Below, in pieces: positions 44,103 through 50,805 of a stretch of DNA of 64,000 nt. The first letter of the stretch is position 1. Each line of letters begins with the position of its first letter. The position numbers and the translations under genes were made by a program. Location: positions 1 to 64,000 of the forward strand of contig NZ_FQUU01000004.1 in NCBI RefSeq assembly GCF_900129295.1, in the 5' to 3' direction. The notes beneath the pieces are model-generated. The model was not told the DNA's origin and did not search any database. It saw only the letters and a program-made list of their open reading frames with translations. This stretch comes from Flavisolibacter ginsengisoli DSM 18119 (GTDB taxonomy: Bacteria; Bacteroidota; Bacteroidia; Chitinophagales; Chitinophagaceae).

Positions 44103-44128
44103 AGCCGTCTTCATTTTAGAAGACGGCT
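44103..44128 (-). terminator. Hairpin after tRNA-Pro(GGG), directly before the GIY-YIG start
   Basis: AGCCGTCTTC (44103-44112) and GAAGACGGCT (44119-44128) pair perfectly over 10 bp. On the minus strand it lies 3 bases after the encoded CCA and is followed by TTATATT and the GIY-YIG ATG (44093-44095). It may end the tRNA transcript or gate read-through into the nuclease gene. Confidence 0.75.
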
Positions 44129-44131
44129 CAA

Positions 44132-44208
44132 TGGTCGGGACGACAAGATTCGAACTTGCGACCCCTAGCACCCCATGCTAGTGCGCTACCGGGCTGCGCT
44201 ACGTCCCG
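44132..44208 (-). tRNA. tRNA-Pro (anticodon GGG)
   Basis: On the minus strand: acceptor CGGGACG/CGTCCCG, D-arm GCGC...GCGC, anticodon stem CTAGC/GCTAG around ATGGGGT (anticodon GGG, decoding CCC/CCU). The T-arm is CAAG-TTCGAAT-CTTG, the discriminator is A, and CCA is encoded (44132-44134). All expected invariant parts are present. It is the likely parent of the altered copies at 40709, 40869, 43783 and 44222. The neighbouring trmH product would methylate G18 in this class of tRNA (family knowledge). Confidence 0.96.
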
Positions 44209-44221
44209 AAATTTTAATTAT

Positions 44222-44256
44222 TACCGGTCCCGCCAAAGGCGGGATACGTCCCGAAA
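44222..44256 (-). repeat. tRNA-Pro(GGG) 5'-end fragment with palindrome
   Basis: On the plus strand TACCGG, then TCCCGCC-AAA-GGCGGGA, then TACGTCCCGAAA. The outer parts match the D-loop and 5' acceptor of tRNA-Pro(GGG); GCTGCGC between them is replaced by the palindrome. The substitution point is the same as in the 38666 fragment and in the D-side of the 40709 unit. Confidence 0.75.
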
Positions 44257-44362
44257 GTAAGAAGGTCAAACTATTATTTCATTAAGTCAAACCTCCTGAA
44301 CGGGGGTGCAATTTAGGTAATAATCTGTTTAAAATCATTGTTGTAATGTAGTTTGCAATATT

Positions 44363-44959
44363 ATGACCGAAGAGCGCCGCCAAAAATTTGAAAAGGTGTT
44401 GGCCTGCAGGCAAAATGACCTGACCGTGGTCCTTGAAAATGTAATTGACCCGCATAATATTTCTGCTGTCATGCGGAGTTGCGATGCTGTGGGCATCCAG
44501 GAAATATTTGTCTTGAACACCAGGATACCCAGGCATAAAAAATGGGGCTTTCGCAGCAGCAGGAGTGCCGCCAAATGGGTTACCGTTCATCAGTATGAAG
44601 ATGTTGTTGCCTGTTTTACCGCCATCAGGAATAGCTATTCATCCATTTTCACCACCAGCTTAACTGCTAATTCGATAAGTTTATATAGCATGGAACTGAC
44701 CAGGAGCATGGCGCTGGTTTTTGGTAATGAACAATATGGTGTCAGTGATGAGATCAATGCCCTGGCGGATGGAAGTTTTGTGATACCACAGGTAGGCATG
44801 ATTCAGTCATTGAACATCAGTGTAGCCTGTGCGGTAACCTTGTATGAAGCCTATAGACAAAAACAAGCTGCAGGGCATTATGATCAGCAAAAGCTTACCA
44901 ATGAACATGTCAATACATTATTCAACCAATGGGCATTGAATCGTGAAGAGGATCTCTAA
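44363..44959 (+). CDS. trmH: tRNA (guanosine-18-2'-O)-methyltransferase, SpoU family
   Basis: A 198-aa SPOUT methyltransferase using S-adenosylmethionine. Motif 1 is NISAVMRSCDAVGI (~residue 35, with the catalytic Arg), motif 2 LVFGNEQYGVSDE (~120) and motif 3 IPQVGMIQSLNISVACAVTLYE (~145). The N-terminal RRQKFEKVLACRQNDLTVVLENV and the length match TrmH, which methylates G18 in the tRNA D-loop. It is divergent from tRNA-Pro(GGG). A truncated thioredoxin-like gene overlaps its end by 17 bases. A TAGTTTGC near 44350 resembles a -7 box with short spacing. Confidence 0.9.
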   Translation: MTEERRQKFEKVLACRQNDLTVVLENVIDPHNISAVMRSCDAVGIQEIFVLNTRIPRHKKWGFRSSRSAAKWVTVHQYEDVVACFTAIRNSYSSIFTTSLTANSISLYSMELTRSMALVFGNEQYGVSDEINALADGSFVIPQVGMIQSLNISVACAVTLYEAYRQKQAAGHYDQQKLTNEHVNTLFNQWALNREEDL

Positions 44960-45149
44960 ATATGTAATGATCTTATTCCTGTTCTGTTCTTTACGTGCAG
45001 CAGGGCAGGAGATACCCAGGTGGAAACTGGCAGACCTGGAAAATATCATTAGCAATTCCAACCAACCTTTGATCTTAAACTTCTGGGCCACAATTTGCAA
45101 ACCCTGCCTGGAAGAACTACCGTATTTCCAGGAGTTGTCAGCACAATAG
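44943..45149 (+). pseudogene. 5' fragment of a TlpA/thioredoxin-like gene
   Basis: 68 codons from GTG: signal peptide (YVMILFLFCSLRAAGQE) followed by the first half of a thioredoxin fold, LILNFWATICKPCLEELPYFQ, with an intact CxxC (CKPC). The frame stops abruptly at 45147-45149, ~100 residues short of a full domain. It overlaps the end of trmH by 17 bases. Immediately after the break lies the C-terminal half of a redoxin on the opposite strand, so a rearrangement broke the gene. Confidence 0.75.
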
Positions 45150-45408
45150 TTATTTCCTTTCCAGCGATCATCTCATCAATTGCTTCTTTTAGATGCAGCC
45201 TTTTAACATGACCCGGATCGGATGGGTTGTCATCTGTAGCACCATGATAAACCAGTTTGGATTCTTTATCGAACAGGAAGTTTTCCGGTGTTCGCGTGGC
45301 ATCAAAAGCATCTGCCAAAACTGATTGTTCATCCACCAGGTAATTCCATTTGTATCCCTGCTCTTTTCCAGCGACCGTTTGTTTAATGTTTCTGGTTATG
45401 GCTGATAA
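45150..45408 (-). pseudogene. 3' fragment of a redoxin gene, inverted relative to its neighbour
   Basis: On the minus strand an open frame without a start (TAG at 45409-45411 precedes it) encodes GYKWNYLVDEQSVLADAFDA, then TRTPENFLFDKESKLVYHGATDDN and HLKEAIDEMIAGKEI. This is the C-terminal half of Bacteroidota thioredoxin-like/AhpC-TSA proteins: cis-Pro loop TRTPE, and DDN before a final helix. Homology ends near 45150, where the plus-strand TlpA fragment begins. The CxxC half is missing on this strand. Confidence 0.75.
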
Positions 45409-45967
45409 CTAGACAATACAAAAGGTTGACTAGTTGACTAGTTGAAAAGTTGAAAAGTTGAAAAGGGGAGAGAAGAATTCAAATACAAAACACAGTTAAT
45501 AAACATTTTGTAACATTACTATTAAAGAATTCTGATTGCGATAAAAGTCACGCTATTACCCTGTTCATTCTGAGGCACGAAGGATCTATGGTAACCAAAT
45601 AGAGGACTTTTATATTATTGTAAGATTGTTCGACCTTGAATATAACATGGTTGATTAATTGAAAAAGTTGACAAGTTGACAAGGAATGGCAAAAGCCTCA
45701 TACCTTCTTTTGTGCATAATACAACTCTTCCTATAAAACATTAGCGCCGCTCAAGTTCAGTCCAAAGATCCTTCCTTCGTCAGGATGACAAGCATGGGCG
45801 TTTATATATTGCAGTTAGCTTGCTACTTCAAAGGATATGATTCAATGATGCAAGAAAACGTTTGCATTCAAGATTGCTCTCCAATCAAATCTATTGACCT
45901 ATAGGAAAACCGCAAATAATAGTTCCGTTTGACCTAAAGAACTACAAACCACAAACTACAAAATTCC
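45409..45967. repeat. Gene-free stretch of dispersed repeats
   Basis: It contains two clusters of the simple motif GTTGA(A/C)AA (45426-45470 and 45648-45684). It also holds an inverted pair of the Bacteroidota intergenic motif ending GAAGGATCT: TTCATTCTGAGGCACGAAGGATCT at 45564-45587 on plus, and its relative at 45766-45791 on minus. No coding frame is convincing. Confidence 0.6.
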
Positions 45968-46570
45968 TTAAGCAGCATGCTTAAGCAAAAACAGTGGTAC
46001 CTGGTAATCGGGTGGAAAGTCTCCTTCAAACCTTATCTTCCAGTCATAGTCATCCATGTAAAGCTGTAAGAACTCAGTGTCTTCTTCAGTTAGTGGCGCT
46101 TCTACTTTAATATCGAGCTTATTCTGTGGCTTCTTTTCCTTTTTCTGCTTTGCCTCTTTCAACCTTGCCTCCAGTTCCTCCCCAAAGGAAGATAAAAGTA
46201 GGGTAAACTGCTCCCGGGTTAAAGAGATACGCTCTTGCTCTTCCAGGAAGGCATAGATAGCATTGAATACAGCAGCTTTATCTATTCCCTGCTTTAAACA
46301 GAAAATAGCTATGGTTCTTAACATTGCAAACAGGTGCGTGTGCCTTTTTTTAGTGGGTACAAAACGGTAGATAATGGAAGACATGATATTGCCTGTACCA
46401 AACCTTTCTGCACTTCTGCGGCTTCCTTCAAAGGCAGGATCATTCCAGAAGCGCTTTGAGTCCACTCCGGGCAGCATTCTTACCAGGTAGCCCCACAACT
46501 GATCATAATAAAAGTTGGTGTCGCCATCCACTGTTCCTATTGCCTTAATGTATCCTGTTTGTTTAGCCAT
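45968..46570 (-). CDS. Conserved Bacteroidota hypothetical protein
   Basis: A 200-aa soluble protein. The N-terminal half, MAKQTGYIKAIGTVDGDTNF, then YLVRMLPGVDSKRFWNDPAF and RSAERFGTGNIMSSIIY, matches a family I recall as widespread and multi-copy in Bacteroidota (pattern: MAKQ, G-x-I-x-G-T-x-G, then a GV-x3-R-x3-DPAF block). Function is unknown. The C-terminal half has a Lys/Glu-rich linker (AKQKKEKKPQNK) and an acidic end. No signal peptide or membrane helix. It stands alone in a repeat-rich region, consistent with a mobile or accessory gene. Confidence 0.75.
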   Translation of the reverse strand: MAKQTGYIKAIGTVDGDTNFYYDQLWGYLVRMLPGVDSKRFWNDPAFEGSRRSAERFGTGNIMSSIIYRFVPTKKRHTHLFAMLRTIAIFCLKQGIDKAAVFNAIYAFLEEQERISLTREQFTLLLSSFGEELEARLKEAKQKKEKKPQNKLDIKVEAPLTEEDTEFLQLYMDDYDWKIRFEGDFPPDYQVPLFLLKHAA

Positions 46571-47037
46571 ATGGTATTAGATTTTATTTACTGCAAGATT
46601 TTGAAAATCCATATCAGTTCAAAACCACCATGTCCGTTTTGGCCGCTTTTGGCCGATTTGACCGGAAATATCCGCTTTTGGCCGCTGGAAATATGGTTGA
46701 AAAGTTGAAAGGTTAACAGGTTGAAAAGAAAACAGCTAAAAACTTCTTATTTTATCGGGAATCCTTTGCGATTCTTTGGGCCTTTGCGGCTTTGTGGCTC
46801 TTCTCTTCCTTCATCATTCGATATTCCTTGTTCATCTGTTCGATATTCCCCTCCTTCTCCCTATCTACAGTATACCAACGCCCTACCTGCAGTATAGCTA
46901 CGGTATAGATACTGCGTGATGATCACGCAGTATCTATACCGCAGGTAGTGGGTTGATAGGGGGTAGCTATACTCCAGATAGGTAGTAGGCAGGTTGTTAA
47001 TGGGGAGAATGCCGGGAGTAATCCAGAGAAACAAATA
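46571..47037. repeat. Repeat-rich intergenic stretch
   Basis: From left to right: GC-richer repeats of TTTTGGCCGC (three, 46635-46685); a GTTGAAAAG cluster (46692-46728); CTTTGCG-type repeats (46766-46800); two copies of TTCGATATTCC (46826-46852); and the large nested palindrome at 46861-46985. No coding frame. The minus-strand gene at 46570 should have its promoter in the first ~100 bases. Confidence 0.6.
46861..46985. repeat. Nested palindrome with perfect 19-bp core arms
   Basis: GGTATAGATACTGCGTGAT (46902-46920), one base, then its exact inverted copy (46922-46940). Outside it, CTACCTGC (46883) pairs with GCAGGTAG (46941), AGTATAGCTAC (46891) with GTAGCTATACT (46963), and CTATCT (46861) with AGATAG (46976). 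The arms interleave, so this is more than a simple hairpin. No T-run follows. Confidence 0.85.
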
Positions 47038-48735
47038 TTATATATTCAGCTTCTTCATTTCTTTCACCGCGTAATCACAGGCCCGGGCGGTCAATGCCAT
47101 ATAGGTCAGGGAAGGATTGAGGCAGGAAGAGGAAGTCATGCAGGAGCCATCGGTAATAAACACATTGGGCACTTCGTGCATCTGGTTCCAGGCATTTAAT
47201 ACCGAAGTTTTGGGATCATGCCCCATACGTGCTATGCCCATTTCATGATTGGCATTTCCAGGAAAAGATATACTGCCACGCACGGAAGGATTTTTAAAAC
47301 CTGCTGCATTCAAAATCTCCAGCCCTGTAGCCTTTACATCTTTGTGCATAGCTTTTTCATTATCCCTGAACGCACAGTCAATAGCAATGATTGGGCGACC
47401 CCATTGGTCTTTTTTGGAATGATTTAATGTTATGCGGTTGTCGGCATAGGGCAGGCATTCGCCAAATGCATACAGGCCCATTTGCCATGGTCCCGGCTCA
47501 GTAAGCGCTTCTTTTAATTCCGCGCCAACAGCAATATCACTAATGGCCTTTGTTCTGTAAGCACTGCCACCAAAATGGTAACCTCGGATGAAACCCGGGT
47601 GCTGTTCTGCAATATTTCGAAAGCGGGGAATATAAATGCTTACCGGCCTCCGGCCATAATAATAACTGTCTTCAAATCCTTCCACTTCTGCCGAGAAGGA
47701 GATTCCCTTATGATGGTCCATCAGGTTGCGGCCAACCTGGTCGCTGCCATTACCCAGGCCATTGGGAAAACGATTGGAGGCAGAATTCAAAAGTATAAAG
47801 GCAGTAGCTACTGTAGATGCATTCAGAAAGATCAGCTTTGCATAAAATGTTTCTGTTTGTTTGCTTTCAGTATCTATGATCTCGACACCACTGGCTTTTT
47901 GTTTTTGCTCATCGTAGATCACCTGGTTTACAAGAGAGTGGGGGCGTACTGTAAGGTTACCGGTAGCATAGGCAGCAGGAATGGTACTGGCATTCGTGCT
48001 AAAATAAGCTCCATAAGGACAACCCCTGTGGCAAAGATCACGGGCCTGGCACTGCCCCCTGCCTTTGACAGGCCGTGTAAGGTTAGCCGTCCTGCCCATG
48101 ATCACTTTCCGGTCGTTATAGTTTTTTTCTACCTGCGTTTTAAAATGTTTTTCCACGCAGTTCATTTCGAATGGTGGCTGAAATTTTCCATCAGGTATCA
48201 CGGCTATTCCATCCCTGTTGCCACTGACCCCAATGAATGATTCCACGTGATCATACCAGGGAGCAATGTCACTATACCGGATGGGCCAGTCAACGCCATG
48301 CCCATCTTTTAGATTGGCTTCAAAATCAAGGTCGCTCCACCGGTAGCAGGCCCTTGCCCATAAAAGAGAACGACCACCCACAATATCACCCCTGATCCAG
48401 TCAAAACGTTGGGTTTCTTCATAGGGATTTTCCTGGTCATTGATGTAAAAATGCTTATTGTCCTCACGGAAGGAATAGTGCCGGCTTTGTACAAAATTTC
48501 TTTGTTTGTCCTCCAGAGATAAAGAAAGCCGGTGTGGAAAATCCCATGGGTCTTTTGTCGCTGTGGGATATTCTCCATGAACGACATTTCGCCCACGATC
48601 AAGCAACAATACTTTCAACCCTTTTTCACATAGTTCTTTTGCAGCCCATCCACCACTGATACCCGATCCAACTATAATAGCATCGTAAGTATTTTTTTGT
48701 TTGGATTTGATGTTAAGTAAGGGATCTCCAGGCAT
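47038..48735 (-). CDS. GMC-family FAD oxidoreductase
   Basis: A 565-aa flavoprotein of the glucose-methanol-choline family. N-terminal dinucleotide-binding motif AIIVGSGISGGWAAKELCEKG (~15). A Cys-rich segment CQARDLCHRGCPYGAYFS (~225) is typical of the gluconate/sorbose dehydrogenase-like subgroup. At the C-terminus NANHEMGIARMG carries the likely active-site His and ITDGSCMTSSSCLNPSLTYM closes the FAD site. It probably oxidises a sugar or polyol. The small partner subunit often adjacent to such genes is not present in the 330 bases upstream. No signal peptide is evident, so export would need a partner. Confidence 0.92.
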   Translation of the reverse strand: MPGDPLLNIKSKQKNTYDAIIVGSGISGGWAAKELCEKGLKVLLLDRGRNVVHGEYPTATKDPWDFPHRLSLSLEDKQRNFVQSRHYSFREDNKHFYINDQENPYEETQRFDWIRGDIVGGRSLLWARACYRWSDLDFEANLKDGHGVDWPIRYSDIAPWYDHVESFIGVSGNRDGIAVIPDGKFQPPFEMNCVEKHFKTQVEKNYNDRKVIMGRTANLTRPVKGRGQCQARDLCHRGCPYGAYFSTNASTIPAAYATGNLTVRPHSLVNQVIYDEQKQKASGVEIIDTESKQTETFYAKLIFLNASTVATAFILLNSASNRFPNGLGNGSDQVGRNLMDHHKGISFSAEVEGFEDSYYYGRRPVSIYIPRFRNIAEQHPGFIRGYHFGGSAYRTKAISDIAVGAELKEALTEPGPWQMGLYAFGECLPYADNRITLNHSKKDQWGRPIIAIDCAFRDNEKAMHKDVKATGLEILNAAGFKNPSVRGSISFPGNANHEMGIARMGHDPKTSVLNAWNQMHEVPNVFITDGSCMTSSSCLNPSLTYMALTARACDYAVKEMKKLNI

Positions 48736-49068
48736 GATATAGTTTCTGGTTTATGGTTTTTTGTTTCTTGTTCTTTAACTCTAAGAAACATTATTATAGC
48801 AATGTTTCTTAAGGTCAATGGCAAATTACGGTAAGAGTATTATTTAAAACATTTGGGTCAATTGTTGGGATTATGATTTCAAAGTTTAGAAAGTAACGTT
48901 GAGTAATAGGCCATATTTTCATTTTAACCTACATTATTCATTAGGATTACACTCCTTGTCAACCTGTCAACCCGTTAACTTGTCAACTGTTTATTTTACC
49001 TTCTTCCTTCTCCCTCCTTATCAACCTTTCAACCTGTTAACTTGTCAACTATTTTTCAACTTGTCAAC
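48736..49068. repeat. Intergenic stretch with TTGTCAAC repeats
   Basis: At 48955-49068 the motif TCAACCTGT(C/T)AAC or TTGTCAACT recurs about eight times, the reverse complement of the GTTGACAAG clusters at 45.4-46.7 kb. The rest contains the GMC gene's upstream region and no gene. Confidence 0.6.
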
Positions 49069-49983
49069 TCAAAAACCAAAATGCCTCTTCATAGCAACCG
49101 GGTAGTCGGCAATGGCAATTTCGGGTTTGGCAATTTCCGGGTGCCAGAGCTTTTCCCATTCAAAGCTATAATAACCTTTGTAACCACCTTTTGCAAGGGC
49201 ATCAATGGCTTCAAAGATGGGCACATCTCCCTGTCCCAGCAAGGTATAGTGTGGCTGGCCATCTACTAATTTGGCATCCTTGATATGTGTATGATGAATA
49301 TATTTTCGTAGCTTATTATACACTAACGCAGGTGATTCTTTGTATATCGTCCACATATTGCAAACATCCCATACCAGGCCAACATGCGGATGGGAAGCTT
49401 CATGCATTACCTCAAGGATATCATCTGAGTGGGTCAGATCACCATGGGTTTCCATAAGCACCATTACATTTTTAGTGCTGGCATAGTCCCCCAGTTCCAA
49501 TAAATTCTTGCTGATGCGTTCCATAACCTTCTTTTTTTCCTCGTCTTTGGGGAGGTTATTCGGAAATACACGTATATAGGGGCAATGGATCTCAGTTGCG
49601 AGGTCAATGAAACGTTTTGCTTCTGCGATGTTCTTTTCTCTTTCGCCACCTTCCACATGCATATTTGCAGATGAACCAAGACCGACAAATTGCAGCCCTT
49701 TCCTTTTCATTAGCGATAAGGTATCCTTCCTGTTAGTTGTGGTGTTAAATTCAGGACATTGGTTAAGATCCATCTGGCGTTGTAATCCTCTTATTTCTAT
49801 TCCCCTGTAGCCATGCTTATCTGCAAATTCCGTGATCTGTTCAAGTGTCCAGTCAGGACAACCAAGGGTGGAAAAGGACAACAAAACGGGTTGTTTTCGG
49901 AAGTCAAAAGAGCTACCTATAATCAAGGAACCCAGGAGCAGGGCAGAGGCCTGTATAAATTCTTTACGGGTAGTAGTGTTCAT
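49069..49983 (-). CDS. Exported sugar-phosphate isomerase/epimerase-like TIM barrel
   Basis: A 304-aa xylose-isomerase-like TIM-barrel protein. The N-terminus TTRKEFIQASALLLGSLIIG is a signal peptide that may be of the Tat type (RKEF near the start). Barrel landmarks: HGYRGIEIRGLQRQ, PYIRVFPNN, VLMETHGDLTH (Glu), GLVWDVCNMW (Asp), YIHHTHIKDAKL (His) and YYSFEWEKLWHPE (Glu), a plausible divalent metal site. It probably isomerises or epimerises a sugar in the periplasm. It precedes the GMC oxidoreductase on the same strand by ~330 bases, so they may act on the same sugars. Confidence 0.88.
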   Translation of the reverse strand: MNTTTRKEFIQASALLLGSLIIGSSFDFRKQPVLLSFSTLGCPDWTLEQITEFADKHGYRGIEIRGLQRQMDLNQCPEFNTTTNRKDTLSLMKRKGLQFVGLGSSANMHVEGGEREKNIAEAKRFIDLATEIHCPYIRVFPNNLPKDEEKKKVMERISKNLLELGDYASTKNVMVLMETHGDLTHSDDILEVMHEASHPHVGLVWDVCNMWTIYKESPALVYNKLRKYIHHTHIKDAKLVDGQPHYTLLGQGDVPIFEAIDALAKGGYKGYYSFEWEKLWHPEIAKPEIAIADYPVAMKRHFGF

Positions 49984-50238
49984 ATCAATAAAAAGATAAT
50001 GATATTATTGTTTCAATATACACCATTATGGCTAATGGCAATGGTGTACCATTAATCTTATACCAATGCATGAAGGGACATATTCGCAATTTGATTTGTA
50101 CACAGTAAAAAGGGTTTTAAAGGCCAGTTAATGCTTAGTTATTAACATTTCACAAAACAGTTGGGAACTTACTTGCTTGGTAACAAATCACCCGTTACTT
50201 TAGCCTTGGTTTTTCATAGGATATTGGATTTTACACGA

Positions 50239-50266
50239 GGCTGGATTTCTATCCGGCCTTTTTCTT
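50239..50266 (+). terminator. Terminator-like hairpin without an upstream gene
   Basis: GGCTGGAT and ATCCGGCC pair with one G-T around TTCT, followed by TTTTTCTTT. Confidence 0.6.
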
Positions 50267-50681
50267 TACCACCATCGTATAAAGCTTTCAAATAACCGTG
50301 TTTCAAATTATTTTACTAAGCATATTCCCTATACCCTCACTCGTAGTTTTACGGTTGGTTAAGTAAATACCATAAATAAAAAATCAGGTATTAAAGCTAT
50401 TGTTCAGTAGCAGTCCGGGACTTAGTTTTGTGTCAGAAGTTGATTGATACGAAATCAATCCATCCAGTATCCAGAAAACAACCGTCCAGTAAGTTATTAT
50501 CCAATTCCAAAAGAAAAACCAAAATCCAATATCAGTCAACTTCTATTTTTAATTATTAATAACGATTTTCCATATATCCCTTGAACCCATTAAATCCAGA
50601 TATCCATTTTTCAAATCCTATGAATGCCCAGGCGTCCAATACCGAATAACCTAAACACGAAGTACCGGCGACCTGAAAATA

Positions 50682-50712
50682 TTAATCCCCTCGAAAGAGG
50701 GGATTTAATTTT
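50682..50712 (+). terminator. Terminator-like hairpin without an upstream gene
   Basis: AATCCCCTC and GAGGGGATT pair perfectly around GAAA, followed by TAATTTTTTAT on the plus strand. Confidence 0.75.
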
Positions 50713-50805
50713 TTATAGCTGCTGATTTGTGTTTTCGGTCTTAGAGCACATAGTTTAAAAGTCTAGCACTTTGCAGTCCTGGCTACATAAACAAAAAAGG
50801 AACTA

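Larger units (their letters stand above)
49984..50805. other. Long gene-free stretch, possible small RNA region
   Basis: 820 bases with no credible protein frame. Two plus-strand terminator-like hairpins are present (about 50239-50266 and 50682-50712), although no plus-strand gene precedes them. A promoter-like pair TTGG (50177-50180) and TACTTTAG (50196-50203) lies before the first. Small noncoding RNAs ending at these hairpins are possible; I could not match a known RNA family. Confidence 0.4.

Noticed and set aside
43929-44171. 80-aa frame starting [14 protein letters not shown] on the minus strand
   Set aside because: It runs through the tRNA-Pro(GGG) 3' half and then out of frame across the GIY-YIG gene; no protein family fits.
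44132-44959. Functional link between trmH (Gm18 in the D-loop) and the D-arm-altered tRNA copies
   Set aside because: The adjacency is suggestive, but trmH is a core gene that methylates many tRNAs and nothing in the sequence ties it to the repeats.
47575-48240. 221-aa plus-strand open frame opposite the GMC oxidoreductase
   Set aside because: It is fully antisense to a clearly conserved enzyme, has no recognisable domain, and its codon pattern mirrors the real gene.
48899-49105. 68-aa frame rich in Leu/Ser/Thr/Gln
   Set aside because: It is the translation of the TTGTCAAC repeat cluster.
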